Positions 36,177-47,772 of a DNA stretch of 64,000 nucleotides are shown here, piece by piece. The DNA is from Balaenoptera acutorostrata (Eukaryota > Chordata > Mammalia > Artiodactyla > Balaenopteridae). The DNA lies in the NCBI RefSeq assembly GCF_949987535.1, contig NC_080065.1:40463239-40527238 (forward strand). The letters are read 5' to 3'. A program made the translations under genes and the position numbers. The notes under the pieces were generated by a model. It saw nothing but the letters and a program-made list of their open reading frames with translations, had not been told where the DNA came from and made no database searches. Each line of letters starts with the position of its first letter. The stretch's first letter is position 1.

Positions 36177-39100
36177 CTACGTTCCACATACATGCATTAA
36201 CATACGATATTTGTTTTTCTCTTTCTGACTTACTTCACTCTGTATGACAGTCTCTAGATCCATCCACTTCTCAACAAATGACTCAATTTCGTTCCTTTTT
36301 ATGGCTGAATAATATTCCATCGTATATATGTACCACAACTTCTTTATCCATTCGTCTGTTGATGGGCATTTAGGTTGCTTCCATGACCTGGCTATTGTAA
36401 ATAGTGCTGCAATGAACATTCGGGTGCACGTGTCTTTTTGAATTACGGTTTTCTCTGGGTATATGCCCAGTAGTGGGATTGCTGGGTCATATGGTAATTC
36501 TATTTTTAGTTTTTTAAGGAACCTCCATATTGTTCTCCATAGTGGCTGTATCAATTTACATTCCCACCAACAGTGCAAGAGGGTTCCCTTTTCTCCACAC
36601 CCTCTCCAGCATTTGTTGTTTGTAGATTTTCTGATGATGCCCATTCTAACAGGAGTGAGGTGATACCTCATTGTAGTTTTGATTTGCATTTCTCTAATAA
36701 TTAGTGATGTTGAGCATCTTTTCATGTGCTTCGTGGCCGTCTGTATGTCTTCTTTGGAGAAATGTCTATTTAGGTCTTCTGCCCATTTTTGGATTGGGGT
36801 GTTTGTTTCTTTGATATTGAGCTGAATGAGCTGTTTATATATTTTGGAGATTAATCCTTTGTCCGTTGATTCATTTGCAAATATTTTCTCCCATTCTGAG
36901 GGTTGTCTTTTCGTCTTGTTTATGGTTTCCTTTGCTGTGCAAAAGCTTTGAAGTTTCATTAGGTCCCACTTGTTTATTTTTGTTTTTATTTCCATTACTC
37001 TAGGAGGTGGATCGAAAAAGATCTTGCTGTGATTTATGTCAAAGAGTGTTCTTCCTATGTTTTCCTCTAAGAGTTTTATAGTGTCCAGTCTTATATTTAG
37101 GTCTCTAATCCATTTTGAGTTTATTTTTGTGTATGGTGTTAGGGAGTATTCTAATTTCATTCTTTTACATGTGGCTGTCCAGTTTTCCCAGCACCACTTA
37201 TTGAAGAGACTGTCTTTTCTCCATTGTATATCTTTGCCTCCTTTGTCATAGATTAGTTGACCATAGGTGCGTGGGTTAATCTCTGGGCTTTCTATCTTGT
37301 TCCATTGATCTATGTTTCTGTTTTTGTGCCAGTACCATATTGTCTTGATTACTGTAGCTTTGTAGTATAGTCTGAAGTCAGGGAGTCTGATTCCTCCAGC
37401 TCCATTTTTTTGCCTCAAGACTGCTTTGGCTATTCGGGGTCTTTTGTGTCTCCATACAAATTTTAAGATGATTTGTTCTAGCTCCGTAAAAAATGCCCTT
37501 GGTAATTTGATAGGGATTGCATTGAATCTGTAGATTGCTTTGGGTAGTATACTCATTTTCACAATGTTGATTCTTCCAATCCAAGAACATGGTATATCTC
37601 TCCATCTGTTGGTATCATCTTTAATTTCTTTCATCAGTGTCTTATAGTTTTCTGCATACAGGTCTTTTGTCTCCCTAGGTAGGTTTATTCCTAGGTATTT
37701 TATTCTTTTTGTTGCAATGGTAAATGGGAGTGTTTCCATAATTTCTCTTTCAGATTTTTCATCATTAGTGTATAGGAATGCAAGAGATTTCTGTGCATTA
37801 ATTTTGTAACCTGCAACTTTACCATATTCATTAATTAGCTCTAGCAGTTTTCTGGTGGCAGTTTTAGGATTCTCTATGTATAGTATCATGTCATCCGCAA
37901 ACAGTGACAGTTTTACTTCTTCTTTTCCAATTTGTATTCCTTTTATTTCTTTTTCTTCTCTGATTGCCGTGGCTAGGACTTCCAGAACTATGTTGAATAA
38001 TAGTGGTGAGAGTGGACATCCTTGTCTCGTTCCTGATCTTAGAGGAAATGCTTTCAGTTTTTCACCATTGAGAATGATGTTTGCTGTGGGTTTGTCATAT
38101 ATGTCCTTTATTATGTTGAGGTAGGTTCCCTCTATGCCCACTTTCTGGAGAGTTTTTATCATAAATGGGTGTTGAATTTTGTCAAAAGCTTTTTCTGCAT
38201 CTATTGAGATGATCATATGGTTTTTATTCTTCAATTTGTTAATATGGTGTATCACATTGATTGATTTGCGTATATTGAAGAATCCTTGCATCCCTGGGAT
38301 AAATCCCACTTGATCGTGGTGTATGATCCTTTTAATGTGTTGTTGGATTCTGTTTGCTAGTATTTTGTTGAGGATTTTTGCATCTATATTCATCAGTGAT
38401 ATTGGTCTGTAATTTTCTTTTTTTGTAGTGTCTTTGTCTGGTTTTGGTATCAGGGTGATTGTGGCCTCATAGAATGAGTTTGGGAGAGTTCCTTCCTCTG
38501 CAATTTTTTGGAAGAGTTTGAGAAGGATGGGTGTTAGCTCTTCTCTAAATGTTTGATAGAATTCACCTGTGAAGCCATCTGGTCCTGGACTTTTGTTTGT
38601 TGGAAGATTTTTAATCACAGTTTCAATTTCATTACTTGTGATTGGTCTGTTGATATTTTCTGTTTCTTCCTGATTCAGTCTTGGAAGGTTATACCTTTCT
38701 AAGAATTTGTCCATTTCTTCCAGGTTGTCCATTTTATTGGCATAAAGTTGCTTGTAGTAGTCTCTTAGGATGTTTTGTATTTCTGCGGTGTCTGTTGTAA
38801 CTTCTCCTTTTTCATTTCTGATTTTATTGATTTGAGTCCTCTCCCTCTTTTTCTTGATGAGTCTGGCTAATGGCTTATCAATTTTGTTTATCTTCTCAAA
38901 GAACCAACTTTTAGTTTTATTAATCTTTGCTATTGTTTTCTTTGTTTCTATTTCATTTATTTCTGCTCTGATCTTTATGATTTCTTTCCTTCTGCTAACT
39001 TTGGGTTTTGTTTGTTCTTCTTTCTCTAGTTTCTTTAGGTGTAAAGTTAGATTGTTTACTTGAGATTTTTCTTGTTTCTTTAGGTAGGCTTGTATAGCTA

Positions 39101-39995
39101 TAAACTTCCCTCTTAGAACCGCTTTTGCTGCATCCCATAGGTTTTGGGTCGTCGTGTTTTCATTGTCATTTGTCTCTAGGTATTTTTTTATTTCCTGTTT
39201 GATTTCTTCAGTGATCTCTTGGTTATTTAGTAACGTATTGTTTAGCCTCCATGTGTTTGTCTTTTTTACGTTTTTTTCCCTGTAATTCATTTCTAATCTC
39301 ATAGCGTTGTGGTCAGAAAAGATGCTTGATATGATTTCAATTTTCTTAAATTTACTGAGGCTTGATTTGTGACCCAAGATGTGATCTATCCTGGAGAATG
39401 TTCCGTGTGCACTTGAGAAGAACGTGTAATCTGCCGTTCTTGGATGGAATGTCCTATATATATCAATTAAATCTATCTGGTCTATTGTGTCATTTAAAGC
39501 TTCTGTTTCCTTATTTATTTTCATTTTGGATGATCTGTCCATTGGTGTAAGTGAGGTGTTAAAGTCCCCCACTATTATTGTGTTACTGTCGATTTCCTCT
39601 TTTATAGCTGTTAGCAGTTGCCTTATGTATTGAGGTGCTCCTATGTTGGGTGCATATATATTTATAATTGTTATATCTTCTTCTTGGATTGATCCCTGGA
39701 TCATTATGTAGTGTCCTTCCTTGTCTCTTGTAACATTCTTTATTTTAAAGTCTATTTTATCTGATATGAGTATAGCTACTCCAGCTTTCTTTTGATTTCC
39801 ATTTGCATGGAATATCTTTTTCCATCCCCTCACTTTCAGTCTGTATGTGTCCCTAGGTCTGAAGTGGGTCTCTTGTAGACAGCATATATATGGGTCTTGT
39901 TTTTGTATCCATTCAGCCAGTCTATGTCTTTTGGTTGGGGCATTTAATCCATTCACGTTTAAGGTAATTATCGATATGTATGTTCCTATGACCAT
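36177..39995 (-). CDS. LINE-1 ORF2 protein: endonuclease and reverse transcriptase, intact
   Basis: A 1272-residue open frame, the usual length for mammalian L1 ORF2p, which nicks target DNA and copies L1 RNA onto the nicked end. Residues 1-240 form the apurinic-like endonuclease. Seen are N13/N15 in TLNVNGLN, E42 in QETH, Y114 in NIYAPN, D144 and N146 in GDFNT, D204 in RIDHI, and D228-H229 in FSDH. The reverse transcriptase has D599 in SIDAEKAFD, the [14 protein letters not shown] block (655-668) and the catalytic FADD at 699-702. A C-terminal C-x3-C-x7-H-x4-C motif lies at 1129, 1133, 1141 and 1146. No stop or frameshift interrupts it. It starts 58 bp after ORF1 ends, the usual arrangement, in which ORF2 is translated by an unconventional reinitiation. 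The 3' UTR is short, about 190 bp. Integrity across nearly 4 kb argues for recent insertion; activity itself is not shown. Confidence 0.97.
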   Translation of the reverse strand: MVIGTYISIITLNVNGLNAPTKRHRLAEWIQKQDPYICCLQETHFRPRDTYRLKVRGWKKIFHANGNQKKAGVAILISDKIDFKIKNVTRDKEGHYIMIQGSIQEEDITIINIYAPNIGAPQYIRQLLTAIKEEIDSNTIIVGDFNTSLTPMDRSSKMKINKETEALNDTIDQIDLIDIYRTFHPRTADYTFFSSAHGTFSRIDHILGHKSSLSKFKKIEIISSIFSDHNAMRLEMNYREKNVKKTNTWRLNNTLLNNQEITEEIKQEIKKYLETNDNENTTTQNLWDAAKAVLRGKFIAIQAYLKKQEKSQVNNLTLHLKKLEKEEQTKPKVSRRKEIIKIRAEINEIETKKTIAKINKTKSWFFEKINKIDKPLARLIKKKRERTQINKIRNEKGEVTTDTAEIQNILRDYYKQLYANKMDNLEEMDKFLERYNLPRLNQEETENINRPITSNEIETVIKNLPTNKSPGPDGFTGEFYQTFREELTPILLKLFQKIAEEGTLPNSFYEATITLIPKPDKDTTKKENYRPISLMNIDAKILNKILANRIQQHIKRIIHHDQVGFIPGMQGFFNIRKSINVIHHINKLKNKNHMIISIDAEKAFDKIQHPFMIKTLQKVGIEGTYLNIIKDIYDKPTANIILNGEKLKAFPLRSGTRQGCPLSPLLFNIVLEVLATAIREEKEIKGIQIGKEEVKLSLFADDMILYIENPKTATRKLLELINEYGKVAGYKINAQKSLAFLYTNDEKSEREIMETLPFTIATKRIKYLGINLPRETKDLYAENYKTLMKEIKDDTNRWRDIPCSWIGRINIVKMSILPKAIYRFNAIPIKLPRAFFTELEQIILKFVWRHKRPRIAKAVLRQKNGAGGIRLPDFRLYYKATVIKTIWYWHKNRNIDQWNKIESPEINPRTYGQLIYDKGGKDIQWRKDSLFNKWCWENWTATCKRMKLEYSLTPYTKINSKWIRDLNIRLDTIKLLEENIGRTLFDINHSKIFFDPPPRVMEIKTKINKWDLMKLQSFCTAKETINKTKRQPSEWEKIFANESTDKGLISKIYKQLIQLNIKETNTPIQKWAEDLNRHFSKEDIQTATKHMKRCSTSLIIREMQIKTTMRYHLTPVRMGIIRKSTNNKCWRGCGEKGTLLHCWWECKLIQPLWRTIWRFLKKLKIELPYDPAIPLLGIYPEKTVIQKDTCTRMFIAALFTIARSWKQPKCPSTDEWIKKLWYIYTMEYYSAIKRNEIESFVEKWMDLETVIQSEVSQKEKNKYRMLMHVCGT

Positions 39996-40053
39996 TTTCT
40001 TAATTGTTTTGGGTTTGTTTTTGTAGGTCCTTTTCTTCTCTTGTGTTTCCCAC

Positions 40054-40959
40054 TTAGAGAAGTTCCTTTAGCATTTGTTGTAGAGCTGGTTTGGTGGTGC
40101 TGAATTCTCTTAGCTTTTGCTTGTCTGTAAAGCTTTTGATTTCTCCATCAAATCTAAATGAGATCCTTGCTGGGTAGAGTAATCTTGGTTGTAGGTTCTT
40201 CCCTTTCATCACTTTAAGTATTTCATGCCACTCCCTTCTGGCTTGCAGAGTTTCTGCTGAGAAATCAGCTGTTAACCTTATGGGGGTTCCCTTGTATGTT
40301 ATTTGTCGTTTTTCCCTTGCTGCTTTCAATAATTTTTCTTTGTCTTTAATTTTTGCCACTTTGATTACTATGTGTCTCGGCGTGTTTCTCCTTGGGTTTA
40401 TTCTGTATGGGACTCTCTGCGCTTCCTGGACTTGGGTGGCTATTTCCTTTCCCATGTTAGGGAAGTTTTCGATTATAATCTCTTCAAATATTTTCTCTGG
40501 TCCTTTCTCTCTCTCTTCTCCTTCTGGGACCCCTATAATGCGAATGTTGTTGCGTTTAATGTTGTCCCAGAGGTCTCTTAGGCTGTCTTCATTTCTTTTT
40601 AGTCTTTTTTCTTTAGTCTGTTCCGCAGCAGTGAATTCCACCATTCTGTCTTCCAGGTCACTTATCCGTTCTTCTGCCTCAGTTATTCTGCTATTGATTC
40701 CTTCTAGTGTAGTTTTCATTTCAGTTATTGTATTGGTCATCTCTGTTTGTTTGTTCTTTAATTCTTCTAGGTCTTTGTTAATCATTTCTTGCATCTTCTC
40801 AATCTTTGCCTCCATTCTTATTCCGAGGTCCTGGATCATCTTCACTATCATTATTCTGAATTCTTTTTCTGGAAGGTTGCCTATCTCCACTTCATTTAGT
40901 TGTTTTTCTGGGGTTTTTTCTTGTTCCTTCATCTGGTACATAGCCCTCTGCCTTTTCAT
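40054..40959 (-). CDS. LINE-1 ORF1 protein: RNA-binding chaperone, intact
   Basis: A 301-residue open frame. The family forms trimers that coat L1 RNA in the cytoplasmic ribonucleoprotein. A coiled coil is suggested at about residues 44-130 by heptad-like I/L/M spacing with dense E and K. The RRM-like domain begins near residue 138 with [12 protein letters not shown] and includes RHIVIK at 195-200. The C-terminal domain (about 222-295) has [19 protein letters not shown] and PARISF, all hallmarks of the family. The N-terminal region is short compared with the roughly 338-residue human protein, which is normal for other mammals. The start was chosen as the first ATG of the long frame; ATG codons at residues 7 and 10 would also be possible. 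No disabling change was seen. Confidence 0.95.
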   Translation of the reverse strand: MKRQRAMYQMKEQEKTPEKQLNEVEIGNLPEKEFRIMIVKMIQDLGIRMEAKIEKMQEMINKDLEELKNKQTEMTNTITEMKTTLEGINSRITEAEERISDLEDRMVEFTAAEQTKEKRLKRNEDSLRDLWDNIKRNNIRIIGVPEGEEREKGPEKIFEEIIIENFPNMGKEIATQVQEAQRVPYRINPRRNTPRHIVIKVAKIKDKEKLLKAAREKRQITYKGTPIRLTADFSAETLQARREWHEILKVMKGKNLQPRLLYPARISFRFDGEIKSFTDKQKLREFSTTKPALQQMLKELL

Positions 40960-41100
40960 CTTCTCTGTCTTTCTGTAACTGTGGTTTTTGGTCCACAGGC
41001 TGCAGGATTGTAGTTTTTCTTGCTTCTGTTGTCTGCCCTCTGGTGGTTGAGGCTATCTAAGAGGCTTGATGGGAGGCTCTGGTGGTGGGTAGAGCTGACT

Positions 41101-41250
41101 GTTGCTGTGGCGGTCAGAGCTCAGTAAAACCTTAATCCACTTGACTGTTGATGGGTGGGGCTGGGTTCCCTCCCTGTTGCTGTGGCGATCAGAGCCCAGT
41201 AAAACCTTAATCCACTTGACTGTTGATGGGTGGGGCTGGGTTCCCTCCCT
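41101..41250 (-). repeat. Two tandem 75-bp modules in the L1 5' UTR
   Basis: Copies at 41101-41175 and 41176-41250 differ at only two bases that I can see (cggtcagagctc versus cgatcagagccc). This resembles the monomer duplications in some rodent L1 promoters, but here there are just two copies. Because 75 is a multiple of three, frames stay open through both copies on each strand: 110 codons on the minus strand (41053-41385) and 165 codons antisense (41102-41599). Confidence 0.85.
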
Positions 41251-41908
41251 GTTGGTTGTTTTGCCTGAGGCAACCCAACACTGGAGCCTACCCGTGCTTT
41301 TTGGTGGGGTTAATGGCAGACTCTGGGAGGGCTCACGCCAAGGAGAACTTCCCAGGACCTCTGCTGCCAGTGTCCTTATCCCCACGGTGAAACAGAGCCA
41401 CCACTCGCCTCTGCAGGAGACCCCCCAACACCAGCAGGTACGTCTGGTTCAGTCTCCCCCAGGGTCACTGCTCCTTCCCCTGGGTCCCGATGCACACATT
41501 ACTTTGTGTGTGCCCTCCAAGGGTGGGGTCTCTGTTTCCCCCAGTCCTGTCACAGTCCTGCAATCAATTCCCACTAGACTTCAAAGTCTGATTCTCTAGG
41601 AATTCCTCCTCCCTTTGCCGGACCCCCAGGTTGGGAAGCCTGAGGTGGGGCTCAGAACCTTCACTCCAGTGGGTGGACTTCTGTGGTATAAGTGTTCACC
41701 AGTCTGTGAGTCACCCACCCAGCAGTTATGGGACTTGATTTTACTCTGATTGCGCCCCTCCTACCGTCTCACTGTGGCTTCTCCTCTGTCCTTGGACGTG
41801 GGGTGTCCTCCTTGGTGAAGTCCAGGGTCTTCCTGTCAATGATTGTCCAGCAGCCAGTTGTGATTCTGTTGCTCTCGCAAGAGGGAGTGAGAGCACGTCC
41901 TTCTACTC

Positions 41909-41918
41909 CGCCATCTTG
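41909..41918 (-). promoter_or_regulatory. YY1-type site at the start of the L1 promoter
   Basis: CAAGATGGCG on the minus strand, starting about 10 bases inside the element. It matches the YY1 core that in human L1 sets accurate transcription start at the first base. Binding here is inferred. Confidence 0.65.
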
Positions 41919-41927
41919 GTTAATCTC

Positions 41928-41942
41928 GAGTTTTATTTTTTT
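41928..41942. repeat. Target-site duplication of the complete L1, 5' side
   Basis: Second copy of GAGTTTTATTTTTTT, directly next to the first base of the L1 5' UTR and followed by AAGG. The T/A boundary here marks the original nick site. Confidence 0.92.
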
Positions 41943-43235
41943 AAGGTATAACTCAAAAGCTACAATTTCTAATATCCCTTGAGTTAAGGTGCAGACATGT
42001 CACTTATGTTCAGCCAATCAAATATAAAACTTGATTTGATAAGTGAGCCACCTGGGAAAATTGGCTGGGTACTGGACATCCATCTTACTCATGTGAGTGG
42101 TTGAAATGGCAACCAGGTTTTGGGGGTGGTGGCAGGTTCCTGGTTGAATTATATGGATTTGAGGGGAATTTATAAGATGAAATCAGAAAGACTGGAAGAT
42201 TAGGTGAGTGTTGGAGATGAGAATGAGGAAAGGATTAGCTTCTATCCATTTTTCAATGTTATCTATAATCTATTTTTATTAAACTTTATCTATATTCCAT
42301 CCACAGAATCTCACTTATATATTTATGGTTAATACACATCAATATTCACCTCTTAAAAATAATTTGCTCTTTTATCTAAACTGCTCTCAAGATACCACCA
42401 TTGTATTGTTTATTATCTTTCATAAAGCCATATGCAACGCAGTCCTTTATAACTTAATGATAGAAAAAAAGCTTACCTATTATTATGCTTTTTTAAAATA
42501 AAATGTTTAAGTGATTCACTATACTTAATATTTGGTTTTCATAGCAAGGAACTTCAAAATCAAATTTTGCACTTATTTGCAACAAATTTAGTGTAAGTTT
42601 CTTGAACAAAACTTTCCCTTAAGTTATGATATACTTCTTCTTTTGTTTTTACTTTAAAGGTCGTACTTTAGGCTTTTTTTTTTTTTTTTGGTATAATCAA
42701 GGTGGAAGCTATGATGAGAATAAGTGTGGAATGTGCCAAAATAGAAAGCAAGATTTTTCTGGCATTTTTTTTTTACCTTCAAAGTTATTCTTTAGTATAA
42801 GGGATTCACATCTTATTACTTGAGTCCTTACAAAGGGCACTCCCTCACAATTATTTTGAGTTTGAAGTACTGTTAGAGGAAGCTACCTTAGTCTGAAATA
42901 AACTCAATCAATGTTTCTTTGAGATGCTTAAAAAGTTCACCTGAAGATTTATAACACAGAAGTCAAGGAAATATAATTTTACTCCGCAGATTTTGACCTC
43001 ACAATTGGAAGTATCGAAGGAAGTGGTAAACAAAGGTTTTTAAAGCTTTTGGATGAATGAAAAGCATAATCGCATAGACTCTGTTTTCCAAGAACACCAA
43101 AAAACAATAACGTTGAATTCAGGTATGTGTCTTAGCTCAGCATCTGGTCCAAAGTGCAGAGGGGATAAGACTTGGGGCTTAGATCTCTCTCTTTCCCCTA
43201 AGATGCATTTTTATAAAGAAAAATCTAGTTTTCAT
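41943..43235. other. Unrecognised AT-rich sequence
   Basis: Flank beyond the L1 5' end. No gene or clear element seen. Confidence 0.45.
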
Positions 43236-43251
43236 AAGAATCGAGGCTACA

Positions 43252-43551
43252 GGGCTTCCCTGGTGGCGCAGTGGTTGAGAATCTGCCTGCCAATGCAGGG
43301 GACACGGGTTCGAGCCCTGGTCTGGGAGGATCCCACATGCCGTGGAGCAACTAGGCCCGTGAGCCACAATTACTGAGCCTGCGCGTCTGGAGAGGCCGCG
43401 ATAATGAGAGGCCCGCGCACCGCGATGAAGAGTGGCCTCCACTTGCCACAACTAGAGGAAGCCCTCGCACAGAAACGAAGACCCAACACAGCCATAAATA
43501 AATAAAATAGTGTTTAAATAAATAAAAATTTTAAAAAAATTTTAAAAAAAA
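43252..43551 (+). mobile_element. CHR-2-like SINE with a small internal deletion
   Basis: Begins GGGCTTCCCTGGTGGCGCAG (A-box region) with the B box GGGTTCGAGCC near 43306. About 20 bp (CTGTGCTCCGCAACA region) are missing after GCGTCTGGAG near 43391. Perfect 16-bp duplication AAGAATCGAGGCTACA at 43236-43251 and 43552-43567. Confidence 0.95.
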
Positions 43552-43914
43552 AAGAATCGAGGCTACATTTCATGTTTACAGTTTTCTATTTTTTCCTCAT
43601 GGAATTTCTCTTGAACATTTTTTTCACACTTTAGATTAGGGACTATTTTGTCATACAAATTTGTTCAACATGAGATAATTCGTATATTAAAAACTAAATT
43701 AAGTTATATTAAGTAAAGGAAATTAGTAAATTGCCACTAAATTTCTCAGGTCCCTTCATTGTATTATTAGCTTTTCATTGTTTTAAGCAAATGTGTGTAA
43801 ACATGATTAGTATATTCCAGTGAAATATTTTAGTAAATAGATTTGAAATTATAGCTTTTGAGTGATATGCACAAGTGGTATAATAGAGTATAATTTAAAG
43901 CAATTTGTTCACAT

Positions 43915-45950
43915 TTTTTTGAGTTTTTTAATTGAAATTTGTATCAAGATAATTGGAGATTCATATGCAGTTGTAAGAAATAACACAGATAGATACCCTA
44001 TACCCTTTACCGCAATGGTAATATCTGACAAAACTATAATATAGTATCACAACCTGGGTTTGACATTGAATGCAATCACATATTTTCACAGATTTTCTCA
44101 GTTTTGCTTATATTCATTTGTGTGCATGTATGTGTGTGTGTGTATTTAGTTCTATCACATTTTATCACATGTATAGGTTTGCATATCCATAATCACAGTC
44201 AAAACATGTAATAATTCTCATAACTAGGATCCTTCATGTTGCCCTTTTATAACCATACTCACTACCTTCACCTTCTCCCATCCCCAACCCTGGCAACCCA
44301 TTCATCTCCTTTCATTTTTAAAAATTTGTCATTTCAGGGGCTTCCCTGGTGGCGCAGCGGTTGAGGGTCTGCCTGCCAATGCAGGGGACACGGGTTCGAG
44401 CCCTGGTCTGGGAAGATCCCACCTGCCGCAGAGCGGCTGGGCCCGTGAGCCACAATTACTGAGCTTGCGCATCTGGAGCCTGTGCTCCGCAACAGGGGAG
44501 GCCGCGATGGTGAGGGGCCCGCGCACCGCGATGAAGAGTGGCCCCCGCTTGCCACAACTAGAGAAAGCTCTCGCACAGAAACGAAGACCCAACACAGCCA
44601 TAAATAAATAAATAAATAAATAAAAATTTAAAAAAAAAGAAATTACCTTTAAAAAAAAAATTTGTCATTTCAAAAATATTATATAAATGGAGCCATATAG
44701 TATTTTGCCCTTTGGGACTGGCTTTTTTCATTAAGCATAATTCTCTGGTGATGCACAGGTTGTTGTGTGTAGCAATAGTTTGTTCTTTTTTATTACAGGG
44801 TAGTATCCATGGTATGGATGTTTATCCATTCACCCACTGAATAATATCTGAGTTAGTTCTAGTTTTTGGCTATTACAGCTATGTATAGGATTTTGTGTGA
44901 ATGTAAGTTTTCATTTCTCTGGGATAAATACTCAGGAGTGTAATTGTTGGGATATTTGATAGCTTTATACCTAGATTTTTAAGAAAATGCCAATTTTTTT
45001 TCAAGAGTAAATGTACAGTTTTACATACCTACTAGCAAGGTATGAGTTACCTAGTTTTTCCATATCCATGCCAGCATTTGGTGTTCACACTATTTTCTTT
45101 TTGAATTTCGAGATAAGTATCTGCTGATAACTCATAGTAGTTTTAATTTGCATTACTCTGATGAATAATAATGTAGAACATCTTTTCAAGTGCTTATTTG
45201 CCATGTATATATCCTCTTTGGTGAAATGTTTTGGTGAAAATTTGCCAATTTTCTAACTGGATTTTTTTAAACTATTGAGTTTTAAGATATGTATATATAG
45301 ATATATATATACACTCTGTAGTGTGTATTTTTACCCATTTAACAGCATCTTTTGCAGATAAAATTTTTAATTTAATGAGGTCAACTTTTTCTTTTATGGA
45401 TCATGCTTTTGGTGTCAAGTCTAAAAATTCTGTCTTATTCTATATGTTAAAGATTTTTTCCAATGTTTTATTTCCTAGAAGTTTTATAATTTTATAATAT
45501 AAGTCTCTGATTTATTTTGTATAAGGTGTGAGGTTTAGTTCAAGGTTCATAATTTTGCTGATGTAGGGTCAGTTGCTCTGGCACCATTTATTGAAAACGC
45601 TAGTCCTCCTCCATTAAATTGCTTTTATGCCTTGGTCAACAATCAGTTGAGCATATTTGTGTGGGCCTGTCTGACTTCTCTGTACTGTTTCACTGATCTA
45701 TGTCTCTGTCCCTCAACCAATACCATACTACCTTGATTACTGTAACTAATAGTCAGCCTTAATATTGATTAAGTGATTGCTCCCAATTTATTCTTCTGTG
45801 TTAAGGTTGTTTTACCTATTATAGGGCCTGCATCTTTCCATATAAATTTTAGAATCAGCTTGTTGATGTCCAAAAAGCCTTGCCAGTCCAGGATGCCATT
45901 TTTTTCTCCATGGACCTAAGATGCCTCTTCACTGTATTAACTTTTAAATA
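43915..45950 (-). mobile_element. Old L1 (ORF2 3' part and 3' UTR), split by a SINE
   Basis: Reverse 3' UTR at about 43915-44310 (GATAATTGGAGATTCATATG), then the ORF2 end with TATCCATTCACCCACTGAA, TTTGCATTACTCTGATGA, TTTATGCCTTGGTCAACAATCAG and TTTTTCTCCATGGACC. Many stops and indels. Interrupted at 44337-44672 by a SINE plus its duplication. Confidence 0.75.
44337..44655 (+). mobile_element. CHR-2-like SINE with a 12-bp 3' extension
   Basis: Full SINE with an (AAAT)n/A tail to about 44638, then GAAATTACCTTT (44639-44650), then a second A-run. Perfect 17-bp duplication AAAAATTTGTCATTTCA at 44320-44336 and 44656-44672. The extension lies inside the duplication. Confidence 0.93.
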
Positions 45951-47424
45951 ATTTGGAAGTTCAAATGTAAGATTTTAGAAAAGCTAAATCAGGTGAAAAA
46001 ACATTTTGCACTGACTAGATAAGTGAATAGTCTACGTACACAGAATGTGTCATAATTTCTTTTTTTGTATTATAAGACAATACATTTGAAATAAAATACT
46101 TTCTCTGAAATGAAAAACCTTGGGAAACATTAAGAAGTATACTCTTCATATTGGTGTACAGACAGTTCTATAGTTTAAAAGGAGTACTGGGCTTTAAGAT
46201 CATCAAAATGAGGATGAGTTATTATTTTTGTGGTGAAACTCCAAGGTTCTGGTTAATAGAAAGTTTGAGAACTTTGAGTGTTAGATTAAGTGATTTTTAT
46301 ATAATTAATTAATCAGCAAAGACTATGCCTTAATAAGATATCATATCTCATTTACATTCAACAATTGAAGAGAAATAGAACAACTTGGGAAGTAAATAAG
46401 ATAAAGGTTTTAAAATGAAACTTTGTGTTGGATATGATTAATTAGCACCCAATATTTATTTTTTTACCCATTTCTTGGGGACCTTCTTGTTTTGTGTGGC
46501 CTGGAAAGCTAAGTACTCCATTTCCTTGTCATTAGCTTTCTAGATATAAATCATTTTCTGCCTATTAAATGCACCATGTGAGATTTAGAAGATAGAAATG
46601 AGACAAACATCATCTTCCTTCTACTGCTGTCTGTTTCCTGCTGTAACCAATGGGATGGAGAAATAATTGTTTTGTTTTTGTTTTCTGCAGCAGAATTCCG
46701 TGTCTAGTCACCAGCTTTGGTACTGAGAAGGAATTAACAGTGGTGGTGCAGCAGCTTCTCAATCCTGGTTTCTTGATCGTCAATGTGCTACTGAGAAGTG
46801 TGGTTCTTGAACCTAAAACTTCCTTTGGCATCCTTCAGGTTCCTAACCCTTCTGGAGTGCGGTTGAGGTAGTAGCTACTCTGGTGGTCTGTTCTGTGGCC
46901 TTCTGTGGTACAGGTCTCAATGAGATCCCTTTGCTCCAGCCCTTTAAACATTCTACAGGTGCCATTTTTCCATATTAAAACTCTTTCTGTTCAAAATACC
47001 TGGAGGGTTTCTATTTACTGAATAGAATCCAAATTGATGCATAGTTCTGCAGAAACATTATAAAAGTAAGCACCAATAAACGTGGAGAAAATCGAGGAAT
47101 GATTTAATAACTGACTTTTTAAAGAGGTAGTGAACAGGCTTCTCAATACACTGTTCTTACTGACACGATGGCAATTGTAATTGGACACCTCACCCACCAG
47201 CAATATTTGCTAGAAGCAGCTCTGATATGCTGCTCCTTAAGTCAGATGTTTTTGAAGTTTAAGGAAATGAAAGTAGGAAAGTTACCCTGTGTTTTTACTT
47301 CTGCCTGAGCTATCTTCAGTGAGAGACAAATAGGTGGTTTTAAGACTAGTTTTTAAAAATGCAACTCAGTAGATCCACCTTCTAAATGACAGCATAAAGA
47401 GCTCTGTGTATCTGTTCCCCAGCA
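45951..47424. other. Unrecognised sequence
   Basis: No gene or named repeat seen. 46610-46870 has overlapping open frames on both strands without recognisable domains. Confidence 0.4.
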
Positions 47425-47434
47425 AAACAACCAT

Positions 47435-47772
47435 AGTGGTTTTTGTCCCCTCAAAATTCATATAGTGAAGCAATCCCCAATGTGACAGTATTTGAAAGTG
47501 GGGCCTCTGGGAGGTGATTAGGTCATTAGGGTGGAACACTCATGAATAGGATTAGTGCCCTTATAAAATAGACCCGGGAGAGCTCCTTTGTCCCTTCCTC
47601 CACATGAGGACACAGAGAGATGATGTCAACCTATGGATCAGGAAGTGGGCTTTGACCAGACACAGAATCTGCTGGCACCTTGATCATGGACTTCCCAGGC
47701 TCCAGAACAGTCAGAAATAAATGTTTATTGAGATGCCCAGTCTATTTTTGTTATTAGTAGCCTGAATGAATT
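47435..47772 (+). mobile_element. MLT1-type (MaLR) solo LTR
   Basis: CCCTCAAAATTCATATAG, GTATTTGAAAGTGGGGCC, GGTGATTAGGTCATTAGGG, CCTTATAAAATAG, CATGAGGACACAGAG and GGCTCCAGAACAGTCAG in MLT1 order, ending near GCCTGAATGAATTAAGA. Old; no internal region. Confidence 0.8.

Larger units (their letters stand above)
34571..41927 (-). mobile_element. Complete LINE-1 insertion carrying about 1.4 kb of extra 3' DNA
   Basis: On the minus strand the order is 5' UTR (40960-41927), ORF1, a 58-bp spacer, ORF2, 3' UTR (35990-36176), an impure A-rich run (35971-35989), non-L1 DNA (34587-35970) and a poly(A) tail (read as T at 34571-34586). Perfect 15-bp direct repeats flank the whole block. The rebuilt empty site reads TTTTTTT/AAGG, which fits the TTTT/AA nick preference of L1 endonuclease. 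Both reading frames are open, the 5' end starts at the usual GAGATTAACCAAGATGGCGG, and the tail and duplications show no decay, so this is a young insertion. Whether it is still mobile cannot be told from sequence alone. L1 proteins act in cis on their own RNA and insert it by target-primed reverse transcription. Confidence 0.95.
40960..41927 (-). promoter_or_regulatory. LINE-1 5' UTR with internal promoter
   Basis: GC-rich leader of about 968 bp between the 5' target-site duplication and the ORF1 start. It begins with GAGATTAACCAAGATGGCGG, the typical L1 5' end, so the copy is not 5'-truncated. L1 5' UTRs carry their own RNA polymerase II promoter; that function is inferred from position and family. 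It contains a 75-bp tandem duplication, annotated separately. Confidence 0.85.

Noticed and set aside
40280..40978. 232-codon plus-strand open frame
   Set aside because: Antisense shadow of the intact L1 ORF1; no recognisable domain.
43252..43551. tRNA gene suggested by A- and B-box-like motifs
   Set aside because: The motifs belong to the tRNA-derived head of a CHR SINE, repeated in ten copies with tails and target duplications.
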